The notes under the pieces are model-generated. The model ran no database searches. It was not told the origin of the DNA and saw only the letters and a program-made list of their open reading frames with translations. A DNA stretch of 62,781 nt, taken from assembly GCA_903927615.1 (NCBI GenBank), contig CAIYNU010000090.1:1-62781 (forward strand), written 5' to 3'. Below are positions 28,588-37,538 of the stretch, piece by piece. The stretch comes from an uncultured Rhodospirillales bacterium (GTDB taxonomy: Bacteria; Pseudomonadota; Alphaproteobacteria; Azospirillales; Azospirillaceae). Positions within the stretch are counted from its first letter, which is position 1. Every line of letters begins with the position of its first letter. The translations under genes were made by a program, and so were the position numbers.

Positions 28588-30729
28588 TTACTGTACATCG
28601 CTTTCGTTTTCGTTGCCACACCCAGCGGTCGGGATACGAACGGTCATGGCGGTGCCTTTGCCCACCGCGCTGGCGATGATCAGGGCCCCGCCATGGAGAC
28701 CGGCCAGCCCCTCGACAATCGACAGGCCGAGACCGGTCCCGCCATGGGCCCGACTGTATTGGTTATTGAGCTGTTCAAAGGGTTTGCGCACCCGCCCGAT
28801 CGCTTCGGTGGGAATCCCGATTCCGGTGTCGGCCACCACGATATCGACGAACTTGCCGGCCTCCGCCGCCGTCACCAGAACGCTGCCGCCGGCCACGTTA
28901 AACTTGACCGCATTGCCCAAAAGATTGACCAGAATCTGGCACATGGCCCGTTCGTCGGCCCACAGCGGCGGAATCCCGGCCGGGATCGACGCGTTGATCG
29001 TCACGCCCGCCCCGAACGCCAGATTGTGAACCATCGCCACCGACCGCTTGACGATCGGCGCAACCGGCAACCGCACCGGCTCAAGCTTCATGATGCCGGC
29101 TTCGATCTTGGAAAAATCGAGGATATCGTTAATAATATCCAAAAGATGGTGAGCACTTTCTCGGGCATATTCGCCATGTTCAAGATATTGCCGATCACCC
29201 ACCGGCCCGAAGGTCTGGGTTAAGACAAATTCCGTAAAACCGATAATTGAATTAAGCGGAGTCCGAAGCTCGTGCGTCATGGATGACAGAAATATTGATT
29301 TGGCCTGACTGGCCCGCTCGGCAGCCTCCTTGGCGTTACGCAAATTTTCGATCATTTCCCGGCGTTCGGTGACATCGACATTCAGGCCGACCATCCGGCG
29401 CGGCGCGTTATCTTCGTCCCGGTAGACTTGCGCCTGTGACCGAACGTGGCGGATCGTGCCGTCGGGGCGGACGATGCGGAACTCGGTGTCCAGCGGCCGT
29501 TCCTCCCACAGCGCGGCCCGAACCTCTTCGGCGGCGCCCTCCCGGTCCTCGGTATGAACACTGCCCCGCCACATCTCGAAGGTAAAGCCCCGGCCATCGC
29601 CTTCAAGGCCATACAACCGCATCATTTCGGTATTGTAGACACAGGAGTCGGCGGTGACGTCGTAATCCCAGATGCCGATATGGGCGCCGGCAACGGCCAA
29701 AGCCAACCGTTCATCGCTCTGCCGCCGGGCATCCTGCGCCTGTTCCACCAATCCTTTGGCGTAAACTTCCCGGCGGTAGTAGCGAATGGCCAAACCGGTC
29801 AGCAACAGCAGGGCGATGGAAACCACCAAACAGGTCAAGCCCTGGTGGATGACCTCGGCCCACCAGGGCGCCAAAGCCTCGACGATGGGGGTGGTCACAA
29901 TCACCACAAACGAACCGTCGGCGACGGTCCGAATGGCGCCGATCTTCTCGATGTTGTCGGTGATGGTGACGAACTGGTGAAAGGTCAGCCGCTGTCCGCT
30001 CGCCCGATGACTGGTAAAATAGGCACCGTTGGAAACATCGACACCGACATAGCGTTCGGGATCGGGTTGCCGGCTGATAATCCGGCCTTCCTTACCGATG
30101 ATGGTGATGACGCTACCGGCTTCACTCGGACGAAGCGACAACAAAAGGGCGTGGAACATCCCGATCTCGAGACTGGCAAAGACCAGGCCGGTCGGTTGCC
30201 CATCATGATACGGCAGGGCACGGGCCGAAAAAACCACATCGACGTTGGTCGGCTGCGCCCGGATCAGCGGACTGAAAACTGTCCGATCACGGTCGGCGGT
30301 GTCGAAAACCTGCCGGTAATACGGGCGGTCATGAACGTCCTTGCCCAGCAGGTCGGCCCGGGTACTCGCCACGATCACACCCCGGGGATCGGTGACCTGC
30401 ACCGTCCGGATTTCCGGAAACGCGCGCGCACGGGTCGTCATGTAAGCCGACATGGCCGCCGGATCGACCTTCGCACCCCGCCGGTCAAACTCGGCGCCGA
30501 CATCCCGAAGCAGCAGATCGATGGCCCGTAAACTGCCGCTGATGTTTTCATCGGCGATGTGGGCGGCATCGGCCAGACGGGCGTCCTCAATCGCCAAAGT
30601 CCGATGATAGCCGCGTTCCAGGTTCCAGGCCAACAACACCGCCTGGGCCATCACCAGCCCGGTCGCGAAAATCCAGACCCGACGTTCAAACCCGGTGCCA
30701 GCCTTCACCGTCTCAGCCGTTCGCGCCAT
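28588..30729 (-). CDS. dCache-PAS sensor histidine kinase
   Basis: The 713-residue kinase has a transmembrane helix near 18-36, a periplasmic double-Cache sensor (~40-290, with DRPYYRQVF and VFSPLIRAQP), a second helix (~297-316), a PAS domain with PAC segment (~340-455), a HisKA domain with H-box THELRTPLNSIIGF (His486), and an HATPase domain (DTGIGIP, GGTGLGLSIVEGL). No receiver domain is attached and no response regulator gene is adjacent; the next gene downstream is the TIR gene. Double-Cache domains usually bind small molecules such as amino acids or carboxylates. Confidence 0.85.
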   Translation of the reverse strand: MARTAETVKAGTGFERRVWIFATGLVMAQAVLLAWNLERGYHRTLAIEDARLADAAHIADENISGSLRAIDLLLRDVGAEFDRRGAKVDPAAMSAYMTTRARAFPEIRTVQVTDPRGVIVASTRADLLGKDVHDRPYYRQVFDTADRDRTVFSPLIRAQPTNVDVVFSARALPYHDGQPTGLVFASLEIGMFHALLLSLRPSEAGSVITIIGKEGRIISRQPDPERYVGVDVSNGAYFTSHRASGQRLTFHQFVTITDNIEKIGAIRTVADGSFVVIVTTPIVEALAPWWAEVIHQGLTCLVVSIALLLLTGLAIRYYRREVYAKGLVEQAQDARRQSDERLALAVAGAHIGIWDYDVTADSCVYNTEMMRLYGLEGDGRGFTFEMWRGSVHTEDREGAAEEVRAALWEERPLDTEFRIVRPDGTIRHVRSQAQVYRDEDNAPRRMVGLNVDVTERREMIENLRNAKEAAERASQAKSIFLSSMTHELRTPLNSIIGFTEFVLTQTFGPVGDRQYLEHGEYARESAHHLLDIINDILDFSKIEAGIMKLEPVRLPVAPIVKRSVAMVHNLAFGAGVTINASIPAGIPPLWADERAMCQILVNLLGNAVKFNVAGGSVLVTAAEAGKFVDIVVADTGIGIPTEAIGRVRKPFEQLNNQYSRAHGGTGLGLSIVEGLAGLHGGALIIASAVGKGTAMTVRIPTAGCGNENESDVQ

Positions 30730-30862
30730 GTCAGTGCCGCCGCCGTCAGGAAAGCCAACCCAACCCTATCCGCCCCGTCAACACCCCAGATCAGTTTACC
30801 CAAGCCACGCCTCGGTCCTTCGGCGTCATCGCGGTTCCCGTCGGCGCCGCCCCTCCGGGACG

Positions 30863-30885
30863 CCGACCGGGGAGATCCCGGTCGG
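30863..30885. repeat. Perfect inverted repeat between kinase and membrane protein genes
   Basis: CCGACCGGG and CCCGGTCGG at 30863-30871 and 30877-30885 form a 9-bp stem with a 5-base loop, 45 bases past the end of the membrane protein gene. No T-tract follows on the minus strand. Confidence 0.5.
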
Positions 30886-30929
30886 AACGCCCCTGGCACC
30901 CGGCGCCCCGCACGACGGGTGCGCGAAGA

Positions 30930-32522
30930 TCATTCCTCTTCCGCAGCCTGGTTCACCTTGTAGAGCTGAAAGCGCCGTCCATCATAGACGCGGCTCAGCA
31001 AATCGGGCGCCGGGTTGGCGGTGCCGTCGGTATAAAGAATGTAGACGTAATCAAATTGTTCGGTCCAGTGGCTCCAGTAGGCCTCCGGTTCGCCGGTGCG
31101 GTCCTGATTGGCGGCGGCGATGAGCTGGCTGACCGTCGGCGGATCGCCGTCTTCGGTGTCGACCCGGTCGCGATACTTGGGATTCACCGACAGAATCTGC
31201 TTCCCGGCGACGCTAAAGGCGGTCGACACCAGGCTCGAACGTTCGATGATCGCCATGCAGGCGGCATGGGACAGCGGCATGTTGAAGGCGTCACTGCCGG
31301 TCGGGTCATCGGCATTGGCCACCAGAATGGTGCTGCCGGGCTCGATCATCGCCACCGACTGCCGGAAGTCGGCGTAAGCATGGTCGATTTGTTGCCAGAC
31401 CAGAAACACGCTGACGAACCGGGCGCAGGCGACGCCGAGCACAAACGTATAAAGGAAGTACCGGGCCCAGCGATGATCGTCCTTGAAATTAACGAACCCG
31501 ATCACCAGAAAGGCCAGAGCAACCGGCAGACGCTGATCGGCGACCCAGGAGCCGAAGAACATCCGGGGCATGGCCATGTACACCACCAGCCCCAGGGCCA
31601 ACAGATACCAGCCGACCGGATGCAGGGCCAGCATCCGCGCCCGGGCGGCCCACACCGCGGCGCCAATCACCAGGGCCGCCAACGACAGGTCGAACAGATC
31701 GGAATAGTTCTGAAAGATGTAGTAGAGCCCGTCCAGCTTGCCGGTGGTGTCCCAATAATTCTCGGTGGCCAGTCCGGTGGTCGGGCTGATCACCATCAAC
31801 GGCACCAGCGGCACGAACGGCAAGGCGAAAGCCAGACCGTCCCGGATCACTCTGGACCGCTTGATCCGGCCGTCGGCCTGCCGCCGGCTGCGCAACACCC
31901 AGGCTTCGTAACACAGCAAACCCATGCCGTAGACGCCGACATCGAACAGGTGACAGGTGAACAGCACCAGCACGAAGGCGGTAGAGACCACCGCCCGCAC
32001 CGGGGATCGTTGCGGCCGCAGCAGGATCCAGGCCGCCACGCCCCACAGCGCGACGCCCAGCCCGAACAGGTAGTTCATGAACCCAAACAACAAGATGTTG
32101 TTATAGAGGAACAGGAACGACACCAACGGCCAGGCGGACCAGCGGCGATGGATGGCGTAGTGAACCACGAAACTCCCGGTGACCAGCAGAGTCAGGGTCA
32201 GAACAACAAAGATCTGGCCCGCCAGGTAAATGTTCATCCACTTGCTGAACAGCGGCACCACCAGATCCATGACCAGATTGGGAATGACCGCCCATTCAAT
32301 GCCATAAAACTTGGCGACCAGCGGATCGCGATCACCGTTGGTGAGCACGTACATCCGCGCCAGATGGTTAATGTAGTCCTCCAGCGGCGGGACCTGAACC
32401 GAGAACACCGGCGCTGCCGCGGCGCCCAACAGGACCAGAAGAACCGGCAGCAACAGCCGTGACGTCACCAGGGGCGCTGCCAGCACCCCGGCCTGAACCA
32501 TTCCCGCTTTCCGCTGGATCAT
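30930..32522 (-). CDS. Polytopic membrane protein, glycosyltransferase C-like
   Basis: The 530-residue protein has about eleven hydrophobic helices in its first ~400 residues and a soluble C-terminal domain of ~130 residues. An acidic PLEDYINHLARM loop follows the first helix, a position where GT-C glycosyltransferases carry acidic active-site residues, so a membrane sugar or lipid-linked transferase is possible. I do not recognise a specific family. The ATG at 32522 has a G-rich ribosome-binding site; the longer frame upstream is rejected. It lies downstream of flbD on the same strand, with a 395-base gap. Confidence 0.55.
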   Translation of the reverse strand: MIQRKAGMVQAGVLAAPLVTSRLLLPVLLVLLGAAAAPVFSVQVPPLEDYINHLARMYVLTNGDRDPLVAKFYGIEWAVIPNLVMDLVVPLFSKWMNIYLAGQIFVVLTLTLLVTGSFVVHYAIHRRWSAWPLVSFLFLYNNILLFGFMNYLFGLGVALWGVAAWILLRPQRSPVRAVVSTAFVLVLFTCHLFDVGVYGMGLLCYEAWVLRSRRQADGRIKRSRVIRDGLAFALPFVPLVPLMVISPTTGLATENYWDTTGKLDGLYYIFQNYSDLFDLSLAALVIGAAVWAARARMLALHPVGWYLLALGLVVYMAMPRMFFGSWVADQRLPVALAFLVIGFVNFKDDHRWARYFLYTFVLGVACARFVSVFLVWQQIDHAYADFRQSVAMIEPGSTILVANADDPTGSDAFNMPLSHAACMAIIERSSLVSTAFSVAGKQILSVNPKYRDRVDTEDGDPPTVSQLIAAANQDRTGEPEAYWSHWTEQFDYVYILYTDGTANPAPDLLSRVYDGRRFQLYKVNQAAEEE

Positions 32523-32917
32523 GAACGCCCCCCCCGGGCACAATCGAACGCAACATCGATTGAAAGTGATAAACTGGTCACACTGCTTCGCGATTATTAA
32601 TAGAAGCGTATCAGCCGCCAAGGGCGCCTACTGTCTCAAGCACAAAAAAAAGCGCCTATAGCACCCGTCACACCAGCATTGCCTCGCGCAACGCGCGTGA
32701 GCGAGAAGGATTGCCGGGGACAAGGACGCACGACGGACCCGACCCCGACCCCCGAGTCGGAATGGCGCGATAATGTAAGCTGGTGGTGAATCTGTCAAGT
32801 TCCGGCTCGACCCGCCCAGGCCAGCCGGTGCCGCGGCCATAGGTTGGGTCAAACGGCAAAGCCCTGCCAGGACACTGAACACCCGTTGGATCAATCTTCA
32901 GGCTCATCGGCAAGAGA
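32523..32917. other. Intergenic gap between flbD and the membrane protein gene
   Basis: No convincing gene is present; short frames here have no recognisable domain. On the minus strand a run of eight T (plus-strand A run at about 32643-32650) follows a GGCGC, but no good stem precedes it, so termination of the flbD transcript here is only possible. AT-rich sequence at 32585-32615 may hold the membrane protein promoter. Confidence 0.4.
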
Positions 32918-34444
32918 TCAGAAAACCACCCGATCTCCATCGCCCGGCGCCGGAACCTGAAACCCGTCGTCGGTATATTGCTTGAGTTTATTGCGCAGTG
33001 TCCGGATCGAGATGCCAAGGATGGTGGCGGCGTGGGTGCGGTTGCCCAAACAGTGTTGGACGGTTTCGATGATCAGATCACGCTCGACCTCGGCAACGCT
33101 CCGACCGACCATGCCGGTGGGAGCGGTGACACCGGACAGGGCGCCCGAAACCGGGACCGGTGGCGGCACCGCCGCGCGGCCGTAGCCGCCGGGCAACCCC
33201 GGGGTCGAGACCGCCGCCACGGGCGGGACCGATACCGGTGCCCCGCCGTAGCCCTGGCCATAAGCCGGGAGAAATGGCTGGGGCGCCGTGCCGTACGGAC
33301 CAACAACCGGCAGCGGTGCCGGGCGGGCACTCTCGCGCGCCATCAACTGGCTGGTCAACATGATGGCATCGGGCTCGATCAAGGCCCCGTGAGCCAGCAG
33401 CACCGCCCGATGCATGGCATTTTCCAGTTCGCGCACGTTACCCCGCCAGTGATGGGCCTGAAGCACCGCGGCGGCGGCCGGCGATAACGGGCGCGGCGGC
33501 ACGCCGTTGGCGTCGGCATACTTCCGGATGAAGTGATCCGCGATCAGCGGAATATCCAACGGCCGTTCCCGCAGCGCCGGCAACCGAATATTGAACACAT
33601 TGAGACGAAAGAACAGGTCCTCCCGGAACTCGCCGGCCAGCACCGCCTGCTCCATGTCGCGGTTGGACGTGGCGACCAACCGGATGTCGACCTTGACCGG
33701 TTGCGAACCGCCGACCCGATCGATTTCACGTTCCTGAATGGCGCGCAACAGCTTGGACTGGAGCCGGACATGCATTTCGGTGATTTCGTCCAGCAGCAGG
33801 GTGCCGCCGTTGGCCTCCTCGAATTTGCCCACCCGTCGGGCGACGGCACCGGTAAACGCGCCTTTTTCGTGACCGAACAGCTCCGATTCCAGCAGATGCT
33901 CGGGAATCGCCGCGCAGTTGACCGACACGAAGGGCTGTTCCGAGCGCCGACTCTTGCGGTGGATGTAACGCGCCATCAGTTCCTTGCCGGTCCCGGATTC
34001 TCCGGTGATCAGCACCGAGGCATCACTGGGCGCCACCTGATCGGCCAAGCGGAGAACCGACGCCATCACCGGGTCCTGGCTGACGATGGCGTGGCTGTCC
34101 TCGGCCACCGCCTCCAGCACCGCGGCAATCAGCTTGGCATCCGGCGGCAGCGGAATGTATTCCCTGGCACCGGCCCGGATCGCCCGCACCGCCGCGGCGG
34201 CATCGTTACCGACGCCGCAGGCCACCACCGGAACCAAAAACCGTTCGGCCTTGAGCGCGTCGATCAGCCGGCCGACATCCAGTTTCACATCGATCATCAC
34301 CAGATCGACCCCGGCCGCCGCGCGCAGCGCCGTCATGGCGCCATCAATGCTGTTGGTGTGGGAGACCTTGGCGCCGCGCTGATGCGCCATCCTTCCGGCC
34401 TCGGTCAGGTGGCCTTCCAACGTTCCGACAATCAACAGACGCAT
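32918..34444 (-). CDS. flbD: Flagellar sigma-54 transcriptional activator FlbD
   Basis: The 508-residue protein has a receiver-like N-terminal domain (1-115), an AAA+ sigma-54-interacting domain with Walker A GESGTGKE (148-155) and the GAFTGA loop (195-200), a long Pro/Gly/Tyr-rich linker of about 80 residues, and a Fis-type HTH (ATILGISIRTLRNKL). The receiver lacks the acidic pair after beta-1 (MRLLIVGTLEGH), so ordinary phosphorylation is unlikely; Caulobacter FlbD is instead controlled by FliX, which is also encoded in this window. It ends the fliF cluster. Confidence 0.9.
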   Translation of the reverse strand: MRLLIVGTLEGHLTEAGRMAHQRGAKVSHTNSIDGAMTALRAAAGVDLVMIDVKLDVGRLIDALKAERFLVPVVACGVGNDAAAAVRAIRAGAREYIPLPPDAKLIAAVLEAVAEDSHAIVSQDPVMASVLRLADQVAPSDASVLITGESGTGKELMARYIHRKSRRSEQPFVSVNCAAIPEHLLESELFGHEKGAFTGAVARRVGKFEEANGGTLLLDEITEMHVRLQSKLLRAIQEREIDRVGGSQPVKVDIRLVATSNRDMEQAVLAGEFREDLFFRLNVFNIRLPALRERPLDIPLIADHFIRKYADANGVPPRPLSPAAAAVLQAHHWRGNVRELENAMHRAVLLAHGALIEPDAIMLTSQLMARESARPAPLPVVGPYGTAPQPFLPAYGQGYGGAPVSVPPVAAVSTPGLPGGYGRAAVPPPVPVSGALSGVTAPTGMVGRSVAEVERDLIIETVQHCLGNRTHAATILGISIRTLRNKLKQYTDDGFQVPAPGDGDRVVF

Positions 34445-34521
34445 GGTTCCCACTCTCTCCCGGACCGGCGCGACCGTTCCAGCTTATGACTTTGCGCAGA
34501 GACTCCCGCCCCTCGGTCCCA

Positions 34522-35370
34522 TCACTCGCGATCAAAATACTGGACCCGGGACCCGACCGGCAGCACCGCGTTCAACAACATTTCCAGGCGCCGCGGGTTT
34601 TCCTGGCGGGCCATCGAAATCGCACCGGTCAGGTACAGGGTCCGGATCAGGTTGTCCTGTTCGGCGTTGGTCTCCAGTTTGCCCGCCAACGGCGTCAGGA
34701 TCATGTTGCCAAGCACCGCGCCGTAAAAGGTGGTCAACAGGGCTACCGCCATGGCGGGTCCGATGGCCGAAGGGTTGTTGAGGCTGCCCAGCATCTGCAC
34801 CAGCCCGACCAGGGTTCCGATCAGGCCCATGGCCGGGGCTACCTCGGCCGCCCGACGCAAAACCGCGGCGGTCCGCACCTGAGCCGCGGTGGCGGCTTCG
34901 GCCTCGCAGCCCAACACCGCGTCGATGTCGTCGGCGGGCCGGCCTTCGGTCACCAGATCCAGACACCGGTACAGGAACGGTTCGCCCCGCAACTCCGGCA
35001 GCAGTTCGCGCAAGGTGTCGGCCCCGGTGCGCCGGGCGGCTTCGGCCAGAAGCAGCATCTGTCGGGCCACGGCCCGGGGATGAACACCGGGCCGGAACAG
35101 CGCCGACGGCAGGGTGCGCCAGGCCAGACCCAGATCGCGGGCCGAAAACGACACCGCCGTGACCGTCAGCGTCCCGCCGCCGACGATCAGGAACGCCGGC
35201 AGGTCCAGGTAGGCACCGGGCGTCCCGCCGCCGACCATGGCCACCACCACCACCCCGAAGGCCCCCGCCAGCCCGAACAAGGTCGCCAGATCGACCGTGC
35301 TTCGGGCGCGCATACCACCAACAGAGACCGCCGAATGCACATTATTGTTGGGTGAAAGAGGGCGCGCCAT
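34522..35370 (-). CDS. MotA/PomA-like flagellar motor stator protein
   Basis: The 282-residue protein has the MotA/ExbB architecture: two N-terminal helices (LFGLAGAFGVVVVAMVG, FLIVGGGTLTVTAV), a cytoplasmic domain with charged residues that would contact FliG, and two C-terminal helices with the conserved PAMGLIGTLVGLVQML. It would conduct ions with a MotB partner, but none is encoded next to it. Starts at GTG 35385 or ATG 35313 are also possible. It sits between fliN and flbD in the cluster. Confidence 0.8.
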   Translation of the reverse strand: MARPLSPNNNVHSAVSVGGMRARSTVDLATLFGLAGAFGVVVVAMVGGGTPGAYLDLPAFLIVGGGTLTVTAVSFSARDLGLAWRTLPSALFRPGVHPRAVARQMLLLAEAARRTGADTLRELLPELRGEPFLYRCLDLVTEGRPADDIDAVLGCEAEAATAAQVRTAAVLRRAAEVAPAMGLIGTLVGLVQMLGSLNNPSAIGPAMAVALLTTFYGAVLGNMILTPLAGKLETNAEQDNLIRTLYLTGAISMARQENPRRLEMLLNAVLPVGSRVQYFDRE

Positions 35371-35408
35371 GAAGAAGTCCGTCACGAAAAGGAAATGGGT
35401 GTCAAAAA

Positions 35409-35729
35409 TCAGGTTCGATCGGACTTGATGATTTCGGTCATGGTCACCCCCAGCCGATCCTCCACCACCACCACTTCGCCGCGCGCCACCAGCCGGTTGT
35501 TGACATAGATATCGATGGCCTCGCCCACCTTGCGGTCCAGTTCCACCACGGCGCCGCGACCGAGCTTCAGCAATTCGCTCACCTGCATGGTCGACTTGCC
35601 CAGCACCGCCGAAATCTGCACCGGAATGTCGTAGACCGCTTCCAGGTCCTTGGCCGGCGTCGACGATATCTCGAAGCCGGACGTCCCACTCTCAAGCTCG
35701 TCGAGATCGAACCCACCCGCACTAGCCAT
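35409..35729 (-). CDS. fliN: Flagellar motor switch protein FliN
   Basis: The 106-residue protein ends in a SpoA/FliN domain: IPVQISAVLGKSTMQVSELLKLGRGAVVELD is split by the typical beta turns, followed by VNNRLVARGEVVVVEDRLGVTMTEI. FliN forms the C-ring base and docks FliH and CheY-P. The short acidic N-terminus is usual for alphaproteobacterial FliN. It follows fliH by 27 bases. Confidence 0.93.
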   Translation of the reverse strand: MASAGGFDLDELESGTSGFEISSTPAKDLEAVYDIPVQISAVLGKSTMQVSELLKLGRGAVVELDRKVGEAIDIYVNNRLVARGEVVVVEDRLGVTMTEIIKSDRT

Positions 35730-35756
35730 GTTCTTCGTCCGCTGTTGCCGCGACCG

Positions 35757-36428
35757 TCATCCCTGGGCCCCCAGCATCCGCTCGGCGACCGCCGTAATTT
35801 CGGCCAGCAGTTGGTTGGTGTTGCGTTCGGCACCGCCCTCGGCCCATTCGATCCGGGCATCCGCCGGCGCGATGCCGGGGTCGCCCAGAATGACCAGGCG
35901 ACCGGCGAAACCGCGCTGCGCCGCCATCTCCTCGATGCGCGGACGTAAGGTCGCCACCATGCCGTCATTGACCCGGATGGCCAGGCGCGGTTCGTCAATG
36001 GCCTCGTTGACGCAGGCGGTGATGAAATCCTCCAATTCCGCCGCGCCGTGACGACGGATCAGACTGGGCAGCAGCTTGTTGACCACCGCCAGGGCAATCG
36101 CCAGCGGCTGGCCGGCACGGGCGGCATTGAGGCCCTCCCGGTCGGCCACCAGAACCTCGATGCCGTCGGCCAGACGCACCAGGGCTTCGGCCGTGGTCGC
36201 CTGGATCTGCTTTTCCGCCTCGCTCCGCCCCTGCTGATAGCCGGCGGTCTGCCCGGCCTTGCGGCCCTCGCCAAAGGCCTTGGTGCGCGTGCGTTCCAAT
36301 TCCTCGGCACTGAAGGTCGGCGGCGGCGGCGGCGCGGGGGCGGCCTCGGCCTTTGCCTTCTGACGTCGCGCCGTTTCCTGGTCGTCGACATCGAAGGAAA
36401 CGTCGAACAGGAACTTCTGAACCGCCAC
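35757..36428 (-). CDS. fliH: Flagellar assembly protein FliH
   Basis: The 223-residue protein has an N-terminal FliN-binding segment, a Pro-rich linker, a helix with the small-residue pattern GEGRKAGQTAGYQQGRSEAE (glycine-repeat helix of FliH) and a C-terminal FliI-binding domain. FliH regulates the FliI ATPase and tethers it to the C ring. The GTG at 36428 is chosen because GGAGGA lies just upstream and the product starts MAVQKFLF; an upstream frame lacks such support. Confidence 0.88.
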   Translation of the reverse strand: MAVQKFLFDVSFDVDDQETARRQKAKAEAAPAPPPPPTFSAEELERTRTKAFGEGRKAGQTAGYQQGRSEAEKQIQATTAEALVRLADGIEVLVADREGLNAARAGQPLAIALAVVNKLLPSLIRRHGAAELEDFITACVNEAIDEPRLAIRVNDGMVATLRPRIEEMAAQRGFAGRLVILGDPGIAPADARIEWAEGGAERNTNQLLAEITAVAERMLGAQG

Positions 36429-36470
36429 CCTTGTCCTCCACCGTTCGCCGGGACTGACCGGCACCGCCGA

Positions 36471-37493
36471 TCAGTAGATCAACTCGTCTTCGCCTTTGCC
36501 TTCCGACATCACAATTTCGCCACGAGCCGCGAGATCCTTGGCGGTCTGAACCATCATCATCTGAGCTTCTTCCACGTCGCGCAAGCGCACTGGCCCCATC
36601 GAGGCCATTTCTTCGCGCAGCATCTTGCCCGCACGTTCCGACATGTTGGTGAAAAACAGGTCGCGCAGGGTTTCCGAGGCGCCCTTGAGGGCAATCGACA
36701 GCTTGGACTTGTCCACCGCCCGAAGCATGGCCTGAACCCCGCTGGGATCGAGCTTGCCCAAATCTTCGAACGTGAACATCAACGCCTTGATCCGCTCGGC
36801 ACTGTCGCGGTTACGCTCTTCCAGGGCGGCGATGAAACGATGCTCGGTGGCGCGATCCAGATTGTTGAAGATTTCCGCCAGCATTTCGTGGGAGTCCCGG
36901 CGACTGGCCCGGGCCAGGTTGGTCATGAACTCGGTGCGCAAGGTTCGCTCGACGTCGTCCAGCACCTCCTTCTGGACCGCCTCCATGCGCAGCATGCGCA
37001 TGATCACTTCCATGGCGAAGCTTTCCGGCAGAATGGTCAGCACCCGGCCGGCATGTTCCGCGCGTATCTTGGACAACACCACCGCCACGGTCTGCGGGTA
37101 TTCGTTCTTGAGGTAATTGGCCAGCACGTTCTCATTCACGTTGGCCAGCTTGTCCCACATGGTGCGACCGGCCGGACCGCGAATATCCTCCATGATGGCG
37201 TCGACCTTGTCCTTGGACAGGGTCTTCATCAACAATCGTTCGGTGCTGTCATAGGTACCGACCAGCGAACCGGTGGCCGACATCTGTTCGGCGAATTCGA
37301 CGAACAATCGCTCGATCAGGTTGGCACTGACCGTCCCCAAATTAGCCATGGTCTGGGAGATTTCCTTGATCTCCTCGTCATCCATGTGCTGAAACAACTT
37401 GGCCGCGTGCTCCTCGCCCAGAGACAGGACCATAATAGCGGCCTTTTCCGGCCCGGTCAGGGTGCGATAATCTTCGCGAACGCGTATCGCCAC
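36471..37493 (-). CDS. fliG: Flagellar motor switch protein FliG
   Basis: The 340-residue protein has the FliG N-terminal domain ([29 protein letters not shown]), the middle domain, the EHPQ-equivalent ([15 protein letters not shown]) and the C-terminal torque domain with charged residues ([25 protein letters not shown]). It couples stator ion flow to rotation and binds FliF. It lies between fliF and fliH. Confidence 0.95.
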   Translation of the reverse strand: MAIRVREDYRTLTGPEKAAIMVLSLGEEHAAKLFQHMDDEEIKEISQTMANLGTVSANLIERLFVEFAEQMSATGSLVGTYDSTERLLMKTLSKDKVDAIMEDIRGPAGRTMWDKLANVNENVLANYLKNEYPQTVAVVLSKIRAEHAGRVLTILPESFAMEVIMRMLRMEAVQKEVLDDVERTLRTEFMTNLARASRRDSHEMLAEIFNNLDRATEHRFIAALEERNRDSAERIKALMFTFEDLGKLDPSGVQAMLRAVDKSKLSIALKGASETLRDLFFTNMSERAGKMLREEMASMGPVRLRDVEEAQMMMVQTAKDLAARGEIVMSEGKGEDELIY

Positions 37494-37538
37494 GGTCTAT
37501 ACTCCCTTGCCCGATATCACCTTGCCGTCACCCCCTGC

